A stretch of 64,000 bases of DNA from Luteirhabdus pelagi (GCF_016827595.1 NZ_JAECMS010000002.1:868001-932000); one strand, 5' to 3'; positions 1 through 8,407 are shown, counted from the first letter of the stretch. Translations and numbers: made by a program. The notes: a model not told the origin generated them from the letters alone.

Positions 1-623
1 GGGGAGGGCATAGCATTTATGCCTCTTTGGTTTATATTTCAAAAGAAGGAGCCATCGAATCGGTACATCGTAAACTGCAACCCACCTACGACGAGCGACT
101 AACGTGGTCGCCCGGCGATGGGAACGGACTGCAAACGCATAAACTACCGCCATTTACCGTTGGCGGACTAAATTGTTGGGAGAATTGGATGCCGCTACCA
201 CGTGCTTCGCTTTATGCCCAAGGTGAAAACTTGCATGTTGCAGTGTGGCCGGGAAGCGATCATAACACTAAAGACATTACCCGTTTTATCGCGCGGGAAT
301 CAAGAAGCTATGTTGTTTCCGTTTCAGCGTTGATGAATATAGATGACTTTCCACAAGACACGCCCTACCTAGAAAAAATCCTTGAGAACGCTCCAAAAAC
401 GCTTGCCAACGGCGGAAGCTGTGTTGCCGGTCCAGATGGGGAATGGATTCTCGAACCGATTCTTAACAAATCTGGGAACTTCTACGTGACCCTGGACTTT
501 GATCGCGTATTGGAAGAACGGCAAAATTTTGACCCCGTCGGCCATTACTCCAGACCCGATGTCACCAAGCTAACGGTTAATACCGAACGCCAGTCGACTG
601 TAAAGTTTAAGAATGGTGAATAG
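1..623 (+). CDS. Nitrilase (carbon-nitrogen hydrolase), 3' part
   Basis: The reading frame is open from base 3, so the gene starts before the window and its N-terminus, with the catalytic Glu, is missing. Two of the three nitrilase catalytic signatures are visible: the Lys motif in [14 protein letters not shown] and the nucleophile Cys in LNCWENWMP. The CWEN(Y/W)MP form is typical of true nitrilases, which hydrolyse nitriles to the acid and ammonia, rather than of the amidase branches of the superfamily; the exact substrate cannot be read. The first ATG-like codon in the window lies in mid-domain and is not a start. A repeat-filled intergenic stretch follows the stop. Family assignment is firm, specificity is inferred. 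Confidence 0.85.
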   Translation, partial: GGHSIYASLVYISKEGAIESVHRKLQPTYDERLTWSPGDGNGLQTHKLPPFTVGGLNCWENWMPLPRASLYAQGENLHVAVWPGSDHNTKDITRFIARESRSYVVSVSALMNIDDFPQDTPYLEKILENAPKTLANGGSCVAGPDGEWILEPILNKSGNFYVTLDFDRVLEERQNFDPVGHYSRPDVTKLTVNTERQSTVKFKNGE

Positions 624-808
624 TTGGCTTTACGCTGTAAGCAATAAGCGATAGGTTTTGATTTTTTTATTTGAGAATCTTTTACTGTTTCTTTTTTCTT
701 TTATCCCTACACTCCAAAAGTCTTTGAAGTTATTTGTTAAAGGTTAATAGTACGAGAAAGAAAGCATTATATGTTGCGAAATCTACAACTCTAAACTCTC
801 ACATCTCA

Positions 809-864
809 CCCGTCCGAACGTACCTGCTCGAATGAGGTCATGCGAGCGTTCGGTACGGGCGGGC
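809..864. repeat. GC-rich hairpin element, copy 1
   Basis: The element is bounded by CCCGTCCG and CGGGCGGGC, which can pair, with imperfectly complementary inner arms (GAACGTACC / GTTCGGTAC). The loop is of the TGCTCGAATGAGG type and itself contains a GCTCG/CGAGC stem. Four further copies follow in the next 2.2 kb. Confidence 0.75.
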
Positions 865-1082
865 TACACCCTACATCCAGCCTCCAGCCTCCCAACAGTC
901 TTTGCAGTTATTAGTTAAAGGTTAATCGTACGAAAAGGAATCCTTTGCAAATCGTGAAATCTTCAATCGTTTATGCGCAATCTACTGTAGTTTTCTCTTC
1001 TCTCTTTTCTATGTTCTTTATTCTCCTAACTCCTAACTCCTAACTCCTAACTCCTAACTCCTAACTCCCAACACCCAACACC

Positions 1083-1136
1083 CCCGCCCGAACATGCCTG
1101 CGACTAAAATCACATACGCGTTCGGTACGGGCGGGC
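1083..1136. repeat. GC-rich hairpin element, copy 2
   Basis: It has the same outer arms as copy 1 (CCCGCCCG / CGGGCGGG) but a different loop, of the TGCGACTAAAATCACATACG type. Heptamer repeats precede it, and the 31-bp tail starting TACACCCTACATCCAGCC that also follows copy 1 comes after it. Confidence 0.75.
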
Positions 1137-1271
1137 TACACCCTACATCCAGCCTCCAGCCTCCCAAAAGTCTTTGAAGCTATTTGTTAAAGCTTAATAG
1201 TAGGAGAAAGAAAGCGTTATATGTTGCGAAAAGTACAATCGTTAATCTAAATTCTATACTCTCACTTCTCA

Positions 1272-1327
1272 CCCGCCCGAACGTACCTGCTCGAATGAGG
1301 TCATGCGAGCGTTCGGTACGGGCGGGC
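1272..1327. repeat. GC-rich hairpin element, copy 3
   Basis: The outer arms are CCCGCCCG / CGGGCGGG and the loop is of the TGCTCGAATGAGG type, almost identical to copy 1. ACTTCTC-type heptamers flank it on both sides. Confidence 0.75.
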
Positions 1328-1448
1328 TTCTCACTTCTCATAACTCATAACTCATAACTCTTGGCTCTTGGCTCTTGGCTCCATCGTAACTTTGAAACCT
1401 TGATTCTGAATTCATCATTCTTAATTCTTAATTCGCACAATTATCCTG

Positions 1449-1456
1449 TATCTTTG
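1449..1456 (+). promoter_or_regulatory. Putative -7 box of the pseudouridine synthase gene
   Basis: TATCTTTG matches the Bacteroidota -7 consensus TAnnTTTG and lies about 60 bases before the ATG. I see no clear TTG at the -33 position, so this is a half-match only. Confidence 0.4.
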
Positions 1457-1515
1457 CATTTCAATAAATCGCCCAATTACAGGGCAGTAACCGTCAGTAA
1501 AACTGACATTATATT

Positions 1516-2382
1516 ATGAGCAGACAAGACAGATCAGGAAAAGGAAAGGCTTCAGGACGTGGAGGGAACAATACCCGTAAAAGAAGCAGTGCAAGAGGAA
1601 ATGCTCCTTTTAAAAAAGAAAATACCAATAAGCAAGCGGGTCGCCAGAACAAAGCGGGCAAGACCAACCATCAAAAAAATCCTGATGGCATTCGCTTAAA
1701 TAAATACATCGCGAACAGTGGTATTTGCTCCCGTCGCGATGCCGATACCTATATCAAAACCGGCCTGGTAACCGTAAATGGTGAAGTGGTTACGCAAATG
1801 GGCCATAAGGTTCAGTTGGAAGACGATGTGCGCTTCGATGGTCGCCGAATCAATCCCGAACCAAATACCTATGTATTGCTGAACAAACCAAAAGGCGTGG
1901 CGACTACCACTAGCGATAATAAAGGGTTAACTGTTATGGATCTTATCAGCAATGCTACTTCAGCAAAAGTGAAGCCCATCGGTCGTTTAGGTCGGAACGC
2001 TACTGGATTGTTGCTGTTCACCAACGATGACGATTTGATGAAAAAACTCCATTCGAAAGGAATGCCGCGTTTGTTTCATATCGAATTGGATAAGAACCTA
2101 AAAGCAGATGATCTTCAGAAAATCAAGGAAGGGCTTACTGTCGATGGAAAAACAATCGAAGTAGAGGAAATCAGTTATGTTGACCATTCACCCAAAAAAG
2201 AAGTCGGTCTTAAGATTAAGAATATGGGGAATAGCGTTATTCGCGATATTTTCAACCACTTAAACTATGATGTGGTACGTGTAGACTGTGTAACCATCGC
2301 TCACCTAAACAAAAAAGATTTACCTCGCGGTCGCTGGAAGATTCTGACTAGGGAAGAGGTGAATTTGTTTAGTATGATGTAG
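1516..2382 (+). CDS. RsuA/RluB-family 23S/16S rRNA pseudouridine synthase
   Basis: After a basic, Lys/Arg/Gly/Asn-rich tail (about residues 1-58), an S4 RNA-binding domain (about 59-115, starting IRLNKYIANSGICSRRDA) is followed by the pseudouridine synthase domain (about 118-285), with the LLNKPKG and GLLLFTND signatures. Enzymes of this family isomerise a specific uridine in ribosomal RNA. The odd point is the catalytic motif: the family normally has GRLDxxTxGLL with the Asp nucleophile, but residue 159 here is Gly (GRLGRNATGLLLF). The protein may be catalytically different, or this may be a lineage-wide substitution. A hairpin terminator follows 80 bases after the stop. The family call is firm, activity is uncertain. 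Confidence 0.85.
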   Translation: MSRQDRSGKGKASGRGGNNTRKRSSARGNAPFKKENTNKQAGRQNKAGKTNHQKNPDGIRLNKYIANSGICSRRDADTYIKTGLVTVNGEVVTQMGHKVQLEDDVRFDGRRINPEPNTYVLLNKPKGVATTTSDNKGLTVMDLISNATSAKVKPIGRLGRNATGLLLFTNDDDLMKKLHSKGMPRLFHIELDKNLKADDLQKIKEGLTVDGKTIEVEEISYVDHSPKKEVGLKIKNMGNSVIRDIFNHLNYDVVRVDCVTIAHLNKKDLPRGRWKILTREEVNLFSMM

Positions 2383-2463
2383 TGGACGCTTTATGCCGTA
2401 TGCTGTAAGCTATATGCAATAAGCGATTAGTATCTAAAATTCTAAGTTCCAAACTACAAACAC

Positions 2464-2496
2464 TGTTGGCTGAGGCTCTCGAAGCCAACATTTTTA
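2464..2496 (+). terminator. Intrinsic terminator after the pseudouridine synthase gene
   Basis: A perfect 8-bp stem, TGTTGGCT (2464-2471) with AGCCAACA (2483-2490), is followed directly by TTTTTAT. Confidence 0.7.
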
Positions 2497-2885
2497 TAGT
2501 CGTGAATGGTGAACCGTGAACAGTGAACCGTGGTGAATGGTTGGCTCTACGCTGTAAGCGATATGCTATAATCTTTATGCTATCAATGTTTTATGAAACT
2601 TCGAACAACTAACGCTGAATGCTAGTAATAGATAAATGGACTCAGTTTTCAAATAGAAAGCTCTGGATACCAAATCCAAAAAGCTAAATATTAAAAGTCG
2701 CATTGAACTCTGCTAGACTCCTAGACTTCTACACTCATCGACTTATTTTCACAATCCACAATTGTCAAATCTATAATCGTCAGTCTAGTATCTTAATCTG
2801 TTTTCTCTTTTCTATGTTCTTTATTCTCCTAACTCCTAACTCCTAACTCCTAACTCCTAACTCCTAACACCCAACACCCAATACC

Positions 2886-2939
2886 CCCGCCCGAACATGC
2901 CTGCGACTAAAATCACATACGCCTTCGGTAAGGGCGGGC
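2886..2939. repeat. GC-rich hairpin element, copy 4
   Basis: Outer arms CCCGCCCG / GGGCGGGC and the TGCGACTAAAATCACATACG loop. It has point changes in the right arm relative to copies 2 and 5 (CCTTCGGTAAGG). Confidence 0.75.
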
Positions 2940-2952
2940 AACACCCAACACC

Positions 2953-3006
2953 CCCGCCCGAACGTACCTGCGACTAAAATCACATACGCGTTCGGTACGG
3001 GCGGGC
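2953..3006. repeat. GC-rich hairpin element, copy 5
   Basis: Nearly identical to copy 2 and only 13 bases after copy 4. The spacer between them is a CAACACC heptamer run. Confidence 0.75.
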
Positions 3007-3263
3007 AACACCTAACACCTAATTCATAATCTCTAGTCCGTAATCGATAGTCTTTGTAGGTTTCACTCGAAGGTGGATGAGAAACTGCAAAAAGCTATAA
3101 TCGTCAATCTAAAATCGTATATTCTAGATGCAGAATGCAGGAATTTTTAGTATTTCCTAATAATTCTCAATTCTTAATTCTTTGCTTCTTTGACTCTTTG
3201 CCCCTTTGTTTCTCTGCGAAATCAAATTCTTCCCAAAAAACATCGCCGTTTCAAAAAATAGCA

Positions 3264-3271
3264 TACATTTG
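3264..3271 (+). promoter_or_regulatory. Putative -7 box for the polyamine operon
   Basis: TACATTTG fits TAnnTTTG. It lies about 300 bases before the arginine decarboxylase ATG and would give a long structured leader. No clear TTG is seen 18-20 bases upstream. Confidence 0.35.
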
Positions 3272-3274
3272 CCG

Positions 3275-3574
3275 CGATTTTAGCTGAACAAATTGAAATG
3301 TGTTTCTACGTTCGGGCTTTTGAAAGTTAGGAAGTCATCTTCAAAAGCAGGCCGCCAGGCGGTCGACCGAACCTTAAAGCTAGCTTCCGGTTTCTCAAGA
3401 CGCATTCAAGGTCTTGCCCTTCTCTTCGAAGATTTTTCCGAGGTATACTACTTCATTTATCGATTACAGCCTATCCGTATCTGAAAAACAGGTTAAAATT
3501 TTGTTATACTGCTGCTTCCTCCATTGGAATAGCTGCAATCATTTTTATTTTTAACTACCAACCTATTTCATATA
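3275..3574 (+). promoter_or_regulatory. Structured leader before arginine decarboxylase
   Basis: This 300-base stretch has no convincing gene but has layered pairing. GTTCGG (3310-3315) can pair with CCGAAC (3367-3372). Directly inside, GCTTTTGAA (3316-3324) pairs with TTCAAAAGC (3340-3348). The bases left over hold a third hairpin, CCGCC-A-GGCGG (3352-3362), which resembles the small palindromic repeats elsewhere in the window. A further stem CAAGAC/GTCTTG (3396-3401, 3411-3416) follows. A cis-acting RNA that senses polyamines or arginine is an inference from position only. Confidence 0.4.
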
Positions 3575-4972
3575 ATGAATATTAAATACAAAGATCTAAT
3601 CGATCAGACCTATTATTTTCCACAGGAAGAGTTCACCTTAAAAAATGATACGCTAGAATTTCATGATATCCATTTGATGGATCTGGTGAAGGAATATGGT
3701 GCTCCCTTAAAGTTCACCTATCTTCCAAAGATTTCAGAAAACATAAACCGGGCGAAAAAATGGTTTAACGATGCCATTGAAAAACACGATTACAAAGGCA
3801 ACTACAACTATTGCTATTGTACCAAGAGCTCACACTTTAAGCATGTGCTGAATGAAGCCCTGAACAACGATATCCATATTGAAACCTCTTCGGCTTTCGA
3901 TATCAATATTGTTGAAAATCTTAAAAAGGAAGGAAAAATCACCGATGAGACCTATGTTATCTGTAACGGTTTCAAACGGGAACAATATATTACCAATATC
4001 GGTCGGTTAATCAACAACGGTCATAAGAATTGCATTCCGATTATCGACAATTATGAAGAAATCGGGTTGCTTTCAGAAGAAATCGATGGCAACTTCGAAG
4101 TCGGTATTCGTATCGCTTCAGAGGAAGAACCGAAATTTGAATTCTATACATCACGGCTGGGAATAGGCTATCGAAATATCGTGCCTTTCTACCAAAAGCA
4201 AATCGAGGATAACGACCAGGTGAACCTTCGCATGCTTCACTTTTTTATCAATACAGGGATTCGCGATACCGCTTATTACTGGAACGAGCTGTTGAAGTGT
4301 TTAAAAGTATACATTCAACTTAAAAAGATTTGTCCGACCTTGGACAGTCTGAACATCGGAGGTGGCTTCCCTATCAAAAATTCCTTAGCATTTGAGTATG
4401 ATTACACCTATATGGTCGATGAAATCGTCAACCAAATCAACGTTTCATGTAAAGAAGCCGGCGTCGATGTGCCGAATATCTTCACCGAGTTTGGTAGCTT
4501 CACCGTAGGTGAAAGCGGTGGCGCCATTTATGAAGTGCTTTACCAAAAGCAACAAAACGATCGCGAAAAGTGGAATATGATCAATTCATCATTCATCACT
4601 ACACTACCCGATACTTGGGCTATTAGCAAACGCTTTATCATGCTGGCTATCAATCGATGGAACGATGAATACGAACGGGTGTTGTTGGGTGGATTAACTT
4701 GCGATAGTGATGATTATTATAATAGTGAACAGCATATGAACGCTATTTATTTACCGAAATTTAAAAAAGATAAGCCGCTTTATATTGGCTTTTTCAACAC
4801 TGGAGCCTATCAGGAAACTATTGGTGGTTTCGGTGGACTACAACACTGCTTGATTCCGTCGCCCAAGCATGTGCTAATCGACAAAGACGAATCGGGAAAC
4901 ATAACCCACAGACTATTTTCAGAACAACAAACAAGCGAGCAATTGCTCAATATTTTAGGATATGGAAACTAA
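3575..4972 (+). CDS. speA: Arginine decarboxylase, short PLP-dependent fold III type
   Basis: The enzyme would convert arginine to agmatine in the cytoplasm. It has the alanine-racemase/ODC-like fold: the PLP lysine is probably Lys84 in YCYCTKSSHFKH, the phosphate-binding Gly loop is in SLNIGGGFPI, and the catalytic Cys/Asp motif of the C-terminal beta domain is in GGLTCDSDDYY. At 465 residues it is shorter than enterobacterial SpeA (about 630) and lacks the extra inserted domains, a form common in Bacteroidota. The next gene, agmatinase, starts 11 bases before its stop, which supports arginine as the substrate. Another basic amino acid decarboxylase is possible but less likely. Confidence 0.88.
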   Translation: MNIKYKDLIDQTYYFPQEEFTLKNDTLEFHDIHLMDLVKEYGAPLKFTYLPKISENINRAKKWFNDAIEKHDYKGNYNYCYCTKSSHFKHVLNEALNNDIHIETSSAFDINIVENLKKEGKITDETYVICNGFKREQYITNIGRLINNGHKNCIPIIDNYEEIGLLSEEIDGNFEVGIRIASEEEPKFEFYTSRLGIGYRNIVPFYQKQIEDNDQVNLRMLHFFINTGIRDTAYYWNELLKCLKVYIQLKKICPTLDSLNIGGGFPIKNSLAFEYDYTYMVDEIVNQINVSCKEAGVDVPNIFTEFGSFTVGESGGAIYEVLYQKQQNDREKWNMINSSFITTLPDTWAISKRFIMLAINRWNDEYERVLLGGLTCDSDDYYNSEQHMNAIYLPKFKKDKPLYIGFFNTGAYQETIGGFGGLQHCLIPSPKHVLIDKDESGNITHRLFSEQQTSEQLLNILGYGN

Positions 4973-5897
4973 GACCTATGCCGGTATCCCGCAACAATAT
5001 GCAGGACTGGACACAAGTAAAATTGTATTAATCCCAGTGCCGTACGATGGCACCAGCACATGGCAGAAAGGAGCCGACAAAGGACCACGTGCCTTTTTGG
5101 AAGCTTCCGCAAACATGGAACTGTACGACATCGAGACGGAGACTGAAGTGTATAAACAAGGTATTTACCTTGCTGAACCTATCACTACAAATGCTTCTCC
5201 TGAAGCTATGGTAGATGCGGTGCATAAAAAGACAAAGGAATACATCCTTCGGAATAAGTTCGTCACCGTCTTCGGCGGCGAGCACAGTATTTCAATTGGT
5301 ACGATTCGTGCCTTCAATGAATGCTTCGACGATCTTACTGTTTTGCATATTGATGCGCACGCTGACCTTCGAAAGGAATATGAAGGTTCAAAATGCAATC
5401 ATGCCTGTGCGGTGTATGAAGCGAGTCAGACCACGAATTTAATTCAAGTGGGAATACGTAGCATGGACGTTGCCGAAACGACCGTAATGGATTCAGATAA
5501 AACGTGGTTGGCACACGAAATGGCAGGCGATGAATATTGGATGGATAATGTAATTGAAGCCTTGGGCGATAACGTATTTATTACTTTCGATTTGGATGCT
5601 TTCGATCCTTCCATTATGCCGTCGACTGGTACCCCAGAGCCTGGTGGCTTGTTTTGGTATGAAACCATGGAGTTCTTAAAGCAGGTTTTTGCTGAAAAGA
5701 ATGTGGTAGGCTTCGATATTGTGGAGCTTTGCCCAAATGAAAATGAAAAGTCATCCGATTTCCTTGCGGCGAAGCTGTATTACAAAATGTTGAGCTATAA
5801 GTTTGAAGGTGAAGAGGAAGATGATGCTTTTGAAAGCAACTTCCATGAGCCGAAAAAAGGAGTTTCAAAATTTAATGACGAAAAAGATGAGTACTAA
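4962..5897 (+). CDS. speB: Agmatinase (ureohydrolase family)
   Basis: It hydrolyses agmatine to putrescine and urea, completing the arginine-to-putrescine route with the preceding gene. The binuclear manganese site is visible: GGEHS, DAHADLR, and DLDAFDPSIMP followed by GTPEPGG, all in the usual order of the arginase/agmatinase fold. The length of 311 residues is normal. The C-terminal tail (about 275-311) is acidic and lysine-rich and looks disordered. It overlaps its upstream neighbour by 11 bases and its downstream neighbour by 11 bases, so the genes are probably translationally coupled. Confidence 0.93.
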   Translation: METKTYAGIPQQYAGLDTSKIVLIPVPYDGTSTWQKGADKGPRAFLEASANMELYDIETETEVYKQGIYLAEPITTNASPEAMVDAVHKKTKEYILRNKFVTVFGGEHSISIGTIRAFNECFDDLTVLHIDAHADLRKEYEGSKCNHACAVYEASQTTNLIQVGIRSMDVAETTVMDSDKTWLAHEMAGDEYWMDNVIEALGDNVFITFDLDAFDPSIMPSTGTPEPGGLFWYETMEFLKQVFAEKNVVGFDIVELCPNENEKSSDFLAAKLYYKMLSYKFEGEEEDDAFESNFHEPKKGVSKFNDEKDEY

Positions 5898-6861
5898 AGG
5901 AGCGATTACCCAATTTATTGAAAAATACTACCTGCACTTTAATGCAGCCGCCCTCGTAGATGCCGCAAAGGGCTACGAGGAACAACTAAACGGTGGCGCA
6001 AAAATGTTGGTGTCCTTGGCGGGAGCCATGAGTACTGCGGAATTGGGGAAGATATTTGCTGAAATGATCCGTCAAGATAAGGTGCATATCATTTCCTGTA
6101 CGGGTGCGAACTTAGAAGAAGATATTATGAACTTGGTGGCGCATTCACATTATAAAAGAGTGCCAAACTATCGTGATCTTACGCCGAAAGAGGAATGGGA
6201 CTTATTGGAAAACGGCTTGAACCGTGTTACCGATACCTGTATTCCAGAGGAAGAGGCATTCCGTCGATTACAACAACATATAGTCAAGATTTGGAAAGAT
6301 GCTGAAGCGAAAGGCGAACGCTATTTTCCACACGAATTTATGTATAAAATGCTGTTGAGTGGTGTGTTGGAAGAATACTATGAAATCGATATCAAGGATT
6401 CATGGATGTACGCCGCTGCTGAAAAGAACTTACCGATCGTGGTTCCAGGATGGGAAGACAGTACGATGGGGAATATTTTTGCCAGCTATGTGTTGAAAGG
6501 TGAATTGAAAGCGTCTACCATGAAAAGTGGCATCGAGTATATGACCTTCTTGGCCGATTGGTACACCGATAATTCCGAAAATGGAATCGGGTTCTTCCAA
6601 ATCGGCGGTGGAATTGCAGGTGATTTCCCAATTTGCGTGGTACCGATGTTGTATCAGGATATGGAACGCACCGACACGCCGTTTTGGAGCTATTTCTGCC
6701 AGATTTCAGATTCTACCACTAGCTACGGAAGTTATTCAGGAGCGGTTCCAAATGAAAAAATCACCTGGGGAAAACTCGATATCGATACGCCGAAATTCAT
6801 CATTGAAAGCGATGCTACCATCGTCGCTCCATTGATTTTCGCCTACCTTCTCGATATGTAA
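5887..6861 (+). CDS. Deoxyhypusine synthase-like protein
   Basis: The protein is 324 residues long from the ATG at 5887 (the longer frame back to 5803 only runs inside speB). The C-terminus matches deoxyhypusine synthase closely: SYSGAVPNEKITWGKLDID, with Lys296 at the position of the aminobutyl-carrying lysine in the SWGK motif of the human enzyme. It also has NAD-site-like Gly/Ser motifs (LVSLAGAMSTAELG, GFFQIGGGIAGDFPI). Eukaryotes and archaea use this enzyme to modify eIF5A with spermidine. Bacteria have no eIF5A, so another acceptor, such as putrescine to give homospermidine, is the more likely reaction. The setting in a putrescine-making operon supports polyamine chemistry. Confidence 0.88.
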   Translation: MSTKGAITQFIEKYYLHFNAAALVDAAKGYEEQLNGGAKMLVSLAGAMSTAELGKIFAEMIRQDKVHIISCTGANLEEDIMNLVAHSHYKRVPNYRDLTPKEEWDLLENGLNRVTDTCIPEEEAFRRLQQHIVKIWKDAEAKGERYFPHEFMYKMLLSGVLEEYYEIDIKDSWMYAAAEKNLPIVVPGWEDSTMGNIFASYVLKGELKASTMKSGIEYMTFLADWYTDNSENGIGFFQIGGGIAGDFPICVVPMLYQDMERTDTPFWSYFCQISDSTTSYGSYSGAVPNEKITWGKLDIDTPKFIIESDATIVAPLIFAYLLDM

Positions 6862-6876
6862 CTCCTAATCATTTCA

Positions 6877-8406
6877 ATGGAAAACAAAATCGAAAATATT
6901 GAATTATCGTATCTCACCCTCGACGATTATGAGGCGCTGAAACAAGCTACCTTGCAATCGTACGGTGGGATGCCCAATTCGTATTGGAAACTGGAGGAAA
7001 TCGGTCGATTAATTACCCTTTTCCCCGAGGGTCAGGTGGTCATTAAAGTAGACGGTCAAATTGCGGGCTGTGCGCTTTCTATCATTGTCGATTTTGATAA
7101 GATTGAACACCAACATACCTACGACGATATTACAGCCGATCCCGATTTTAAGATTCACGATGCCAAGGGCGATGTGATGTATGGTATCGACGTTTTTATC
7201 AAGCCCGATTATCGCGGACTGCGATTAGGGAGACGTTTATACGATTATCGGAAGGAGTTGTGTGAAAAGTTGAATCTGAAGGGAATCGTTTTCGGTGGAA
7301 GAATTCCCAACTACCATAAATACGCGGGAGAACTTACCCCAAAACAGTATATCGATAAGGTTCGTCACAAAGAGATTGAAGATCCGGTCCTGAATTTCCA
7401 GATGTCCAACGATTTTCACCCGGTTCGTATTCTGAAGAATTATTTGGAAGGCGATACGGCTTCAGGTGAATTTGCAGTGTTGATGGAATGGGACAACATC
7501 TATTACACCAAACCGACCAAAAAACCATCGAGTGTTAAGAATGTCGTTCGCCTTGGATTGATTCAGTGGCAAATGCGACCCTATGATGGGTTGGAAGACC
7601 TGATGCACCAAGCCGAATATTTTATCGATAGTGTGGCGGGATATCGAAGTGATTTCGCCGTGTTTCCAGAGTTTTTTAATGCGCCTTTGATGGCCGATTT
7701 CAACCATTTAAGTGAAGCGGAAGCCATTCGGGAATTGGCGAAATACACCGAAGAAATCACGAATAGGATGGCACAACTGTCTATTTCGTATAACATCAAC
7801 ATCATTACCGGAAGTATGCCAGAGGTGGTGAATGATACCTTATATAATGTTGGGTATTTATGTCGCCGCGATGGTAGTACCGAGCGCTATGAAAAAATAC
7901 ATGTCACTCCCGATGAAGCCAAAGTTTGGGGGATGCAAAACGGCCATGAGTTGAAGACTTTCGATACCGATTGTGGTAAAATCGGAATCTTGATCTGCTA
8001 CGATTCCGAATTTCCCGAATTGTCGCGCTTGTTGGCCGATGAAGGTATGGATATTCTCTTCGTTCCGTTTTTGACCGATACCCAAAATGGTTTCTCCAGA
8101 GTGAAGCTTTGTGCCCAGGCGCGCGCCATTGAAAACGAATGCTATGTGGCTATTGCGGGAAGCGTCGGAAACTTGCCAAAGGTTCATAATATGGACATTC
8201 AGTATGCGCAATCGGCGGTATTTACGCCCTGCGATTTCTCCTTTCCGAATAATGGCGTAAAAGCCGAAGCCACCGCAAATGCCGAAATGATCTTGGTTGC
8301 CGACGTGGATATCGACCTACTCCGGGAACTTCATAATTTTGGGGCCGTTAAAAATCTGAAAGACAGACGAAAGGATTTCTATATATTGGAAAGGGTTAAG
8401 AAATAA
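6877..8406 (+). CDS. GNAT acetyltransferase fused to a nitrilase-family amidohydrolase
   Basis: Two enzymes are in one chain of 509 residues. Residues 9-205 form a GNAT domain (acetyl-CoA loop region DVFIKPDYRGLRLGRRLY, 105-122). Residues 222-505 form a carbon-nitrogen hydrolase domain with a full triad: Glu265 in FPEFFNAP, Lys340 in YEKIHVTPDE and Cys374 in ICYDSEFPE. This architecture is known in bacteria (for example the YhcX type). The gene follows the DHS-like gene by 15 bases and is the last of the operon. An inference is that it acetylates and/or deacylates a polyamine or an N-carbamoyl/amide intermediate. Agmatinase already gives putrescine directly, so a classical N-carbamoylputrescine amidase role is not required. 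Confidence 0.88.
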   Translation: MENKIENIELSYLTLDDYEALKQATLQSYGGMPNSYWKLEEIGRLITLFPEGQVVIKVDGQIAGCALSIIVDFDKIEHQHTYDDITADPDFKIHDAKGDVMYGIDVFIKPDYRGLRLGRRLYDYRKELCEKLNLKGIVFGGRIPNYHKYAGELTPKQYIDKVRHKEIEDPVLNFQMSNDFHPVRILKNYLEGDTASGEFAVLMEWDNIYYTKPTKKPSSVKNVVRLGLIQWQMRPYDGLEDLMHQAEYFIDSVAGYRSDFAVFPEFFNAPLMADFNHLSEAEAIRELAKYTEEITNRMAQLSISYNINIITGSMPEVVNDTLYNVGYLCRRDGSTERYEKIHVTPDEAKVWGMQNGHELKTFDTDCGKIGILICYDSEFPELSRLLADEGMDILFVPFLTDTQNGFSRVKLCAQARAIENECYVAIAGSVGNLPKVHNMDIQYAQSAVFTPCDFSFPNNGVKAEATANAEMILVADVDIDLLRELHNFGAVKNLKDRRKDFYILERVKK

Positions 8407-8407
8407 A

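Larger units (their letters stand above)
624..1515. repeat. Repeat-filled intergenic region (heptamers, hairpins, composite repeat)
   Basis: No gene is supported here. Three copies of a roughly 70-bp direct repeat (713-787, 893-960, 1164-1236; core AGTCTTTGAAGTTATTTGTT) alternate with three GC-rich hairpin elements (809-864, 1083-1136, 1272-1327). Between them are tandem 7-bp repeats with changing units: TACGCTG/TAAGCAA type at 631-655, AACTCTC type at 787-810, CAGCCTC at 878-893, CTCCTAA at 1023-1083, ATAACTC then TTGGCTC at 1329-1381, and AATTCTT at 1402-1436. A likely promoter for the next gene sits at the right end. Confidence 0.8.
2383..3263. repeat. Second repeat-filled intergenic region
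   Basis: After the terminator at 2464-2496 no gene is supported. Heptamer-type arrays lie at 2392-2430 (TATGCTG/TAAGCGA), 2502-2583 (GTGAACC, then TAAGCGA/TATGCTA), 2823-2885 (CTCCTAA, then CAACACC), 3007-3053 (ATAATCT/GTAATCG) and 3097-3131. Two 8-bp arrays are present at 2713-2744 (CTAGACTC) and 3180-3219 (CTTTGACT). Two more GC-rich hairpins sit at 2886-2939 and 2953-3006. Confidence 0.75.

Noticed and set aside
809-3006. GC-rich hairpins as intrinsic terminators
   Set aside because: No T run follows them and several lie far from any gene end, so they are better seen as REP-like repeats.
3293-3484. 63-codon open frame before arginine decarboxylase
   Set aside because: It starts at TTG, its composition is atypical, and it spans the palindromic segment and the proposed RNA stems; it is better read as leader RNA.
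5803-5886. Upstream extension of the DHS-like protein
   Set aside because: The extra 28 residues lie wholly inside the agmatinase gene in another frame; the Met at 5887 gives the normal N-terminus.
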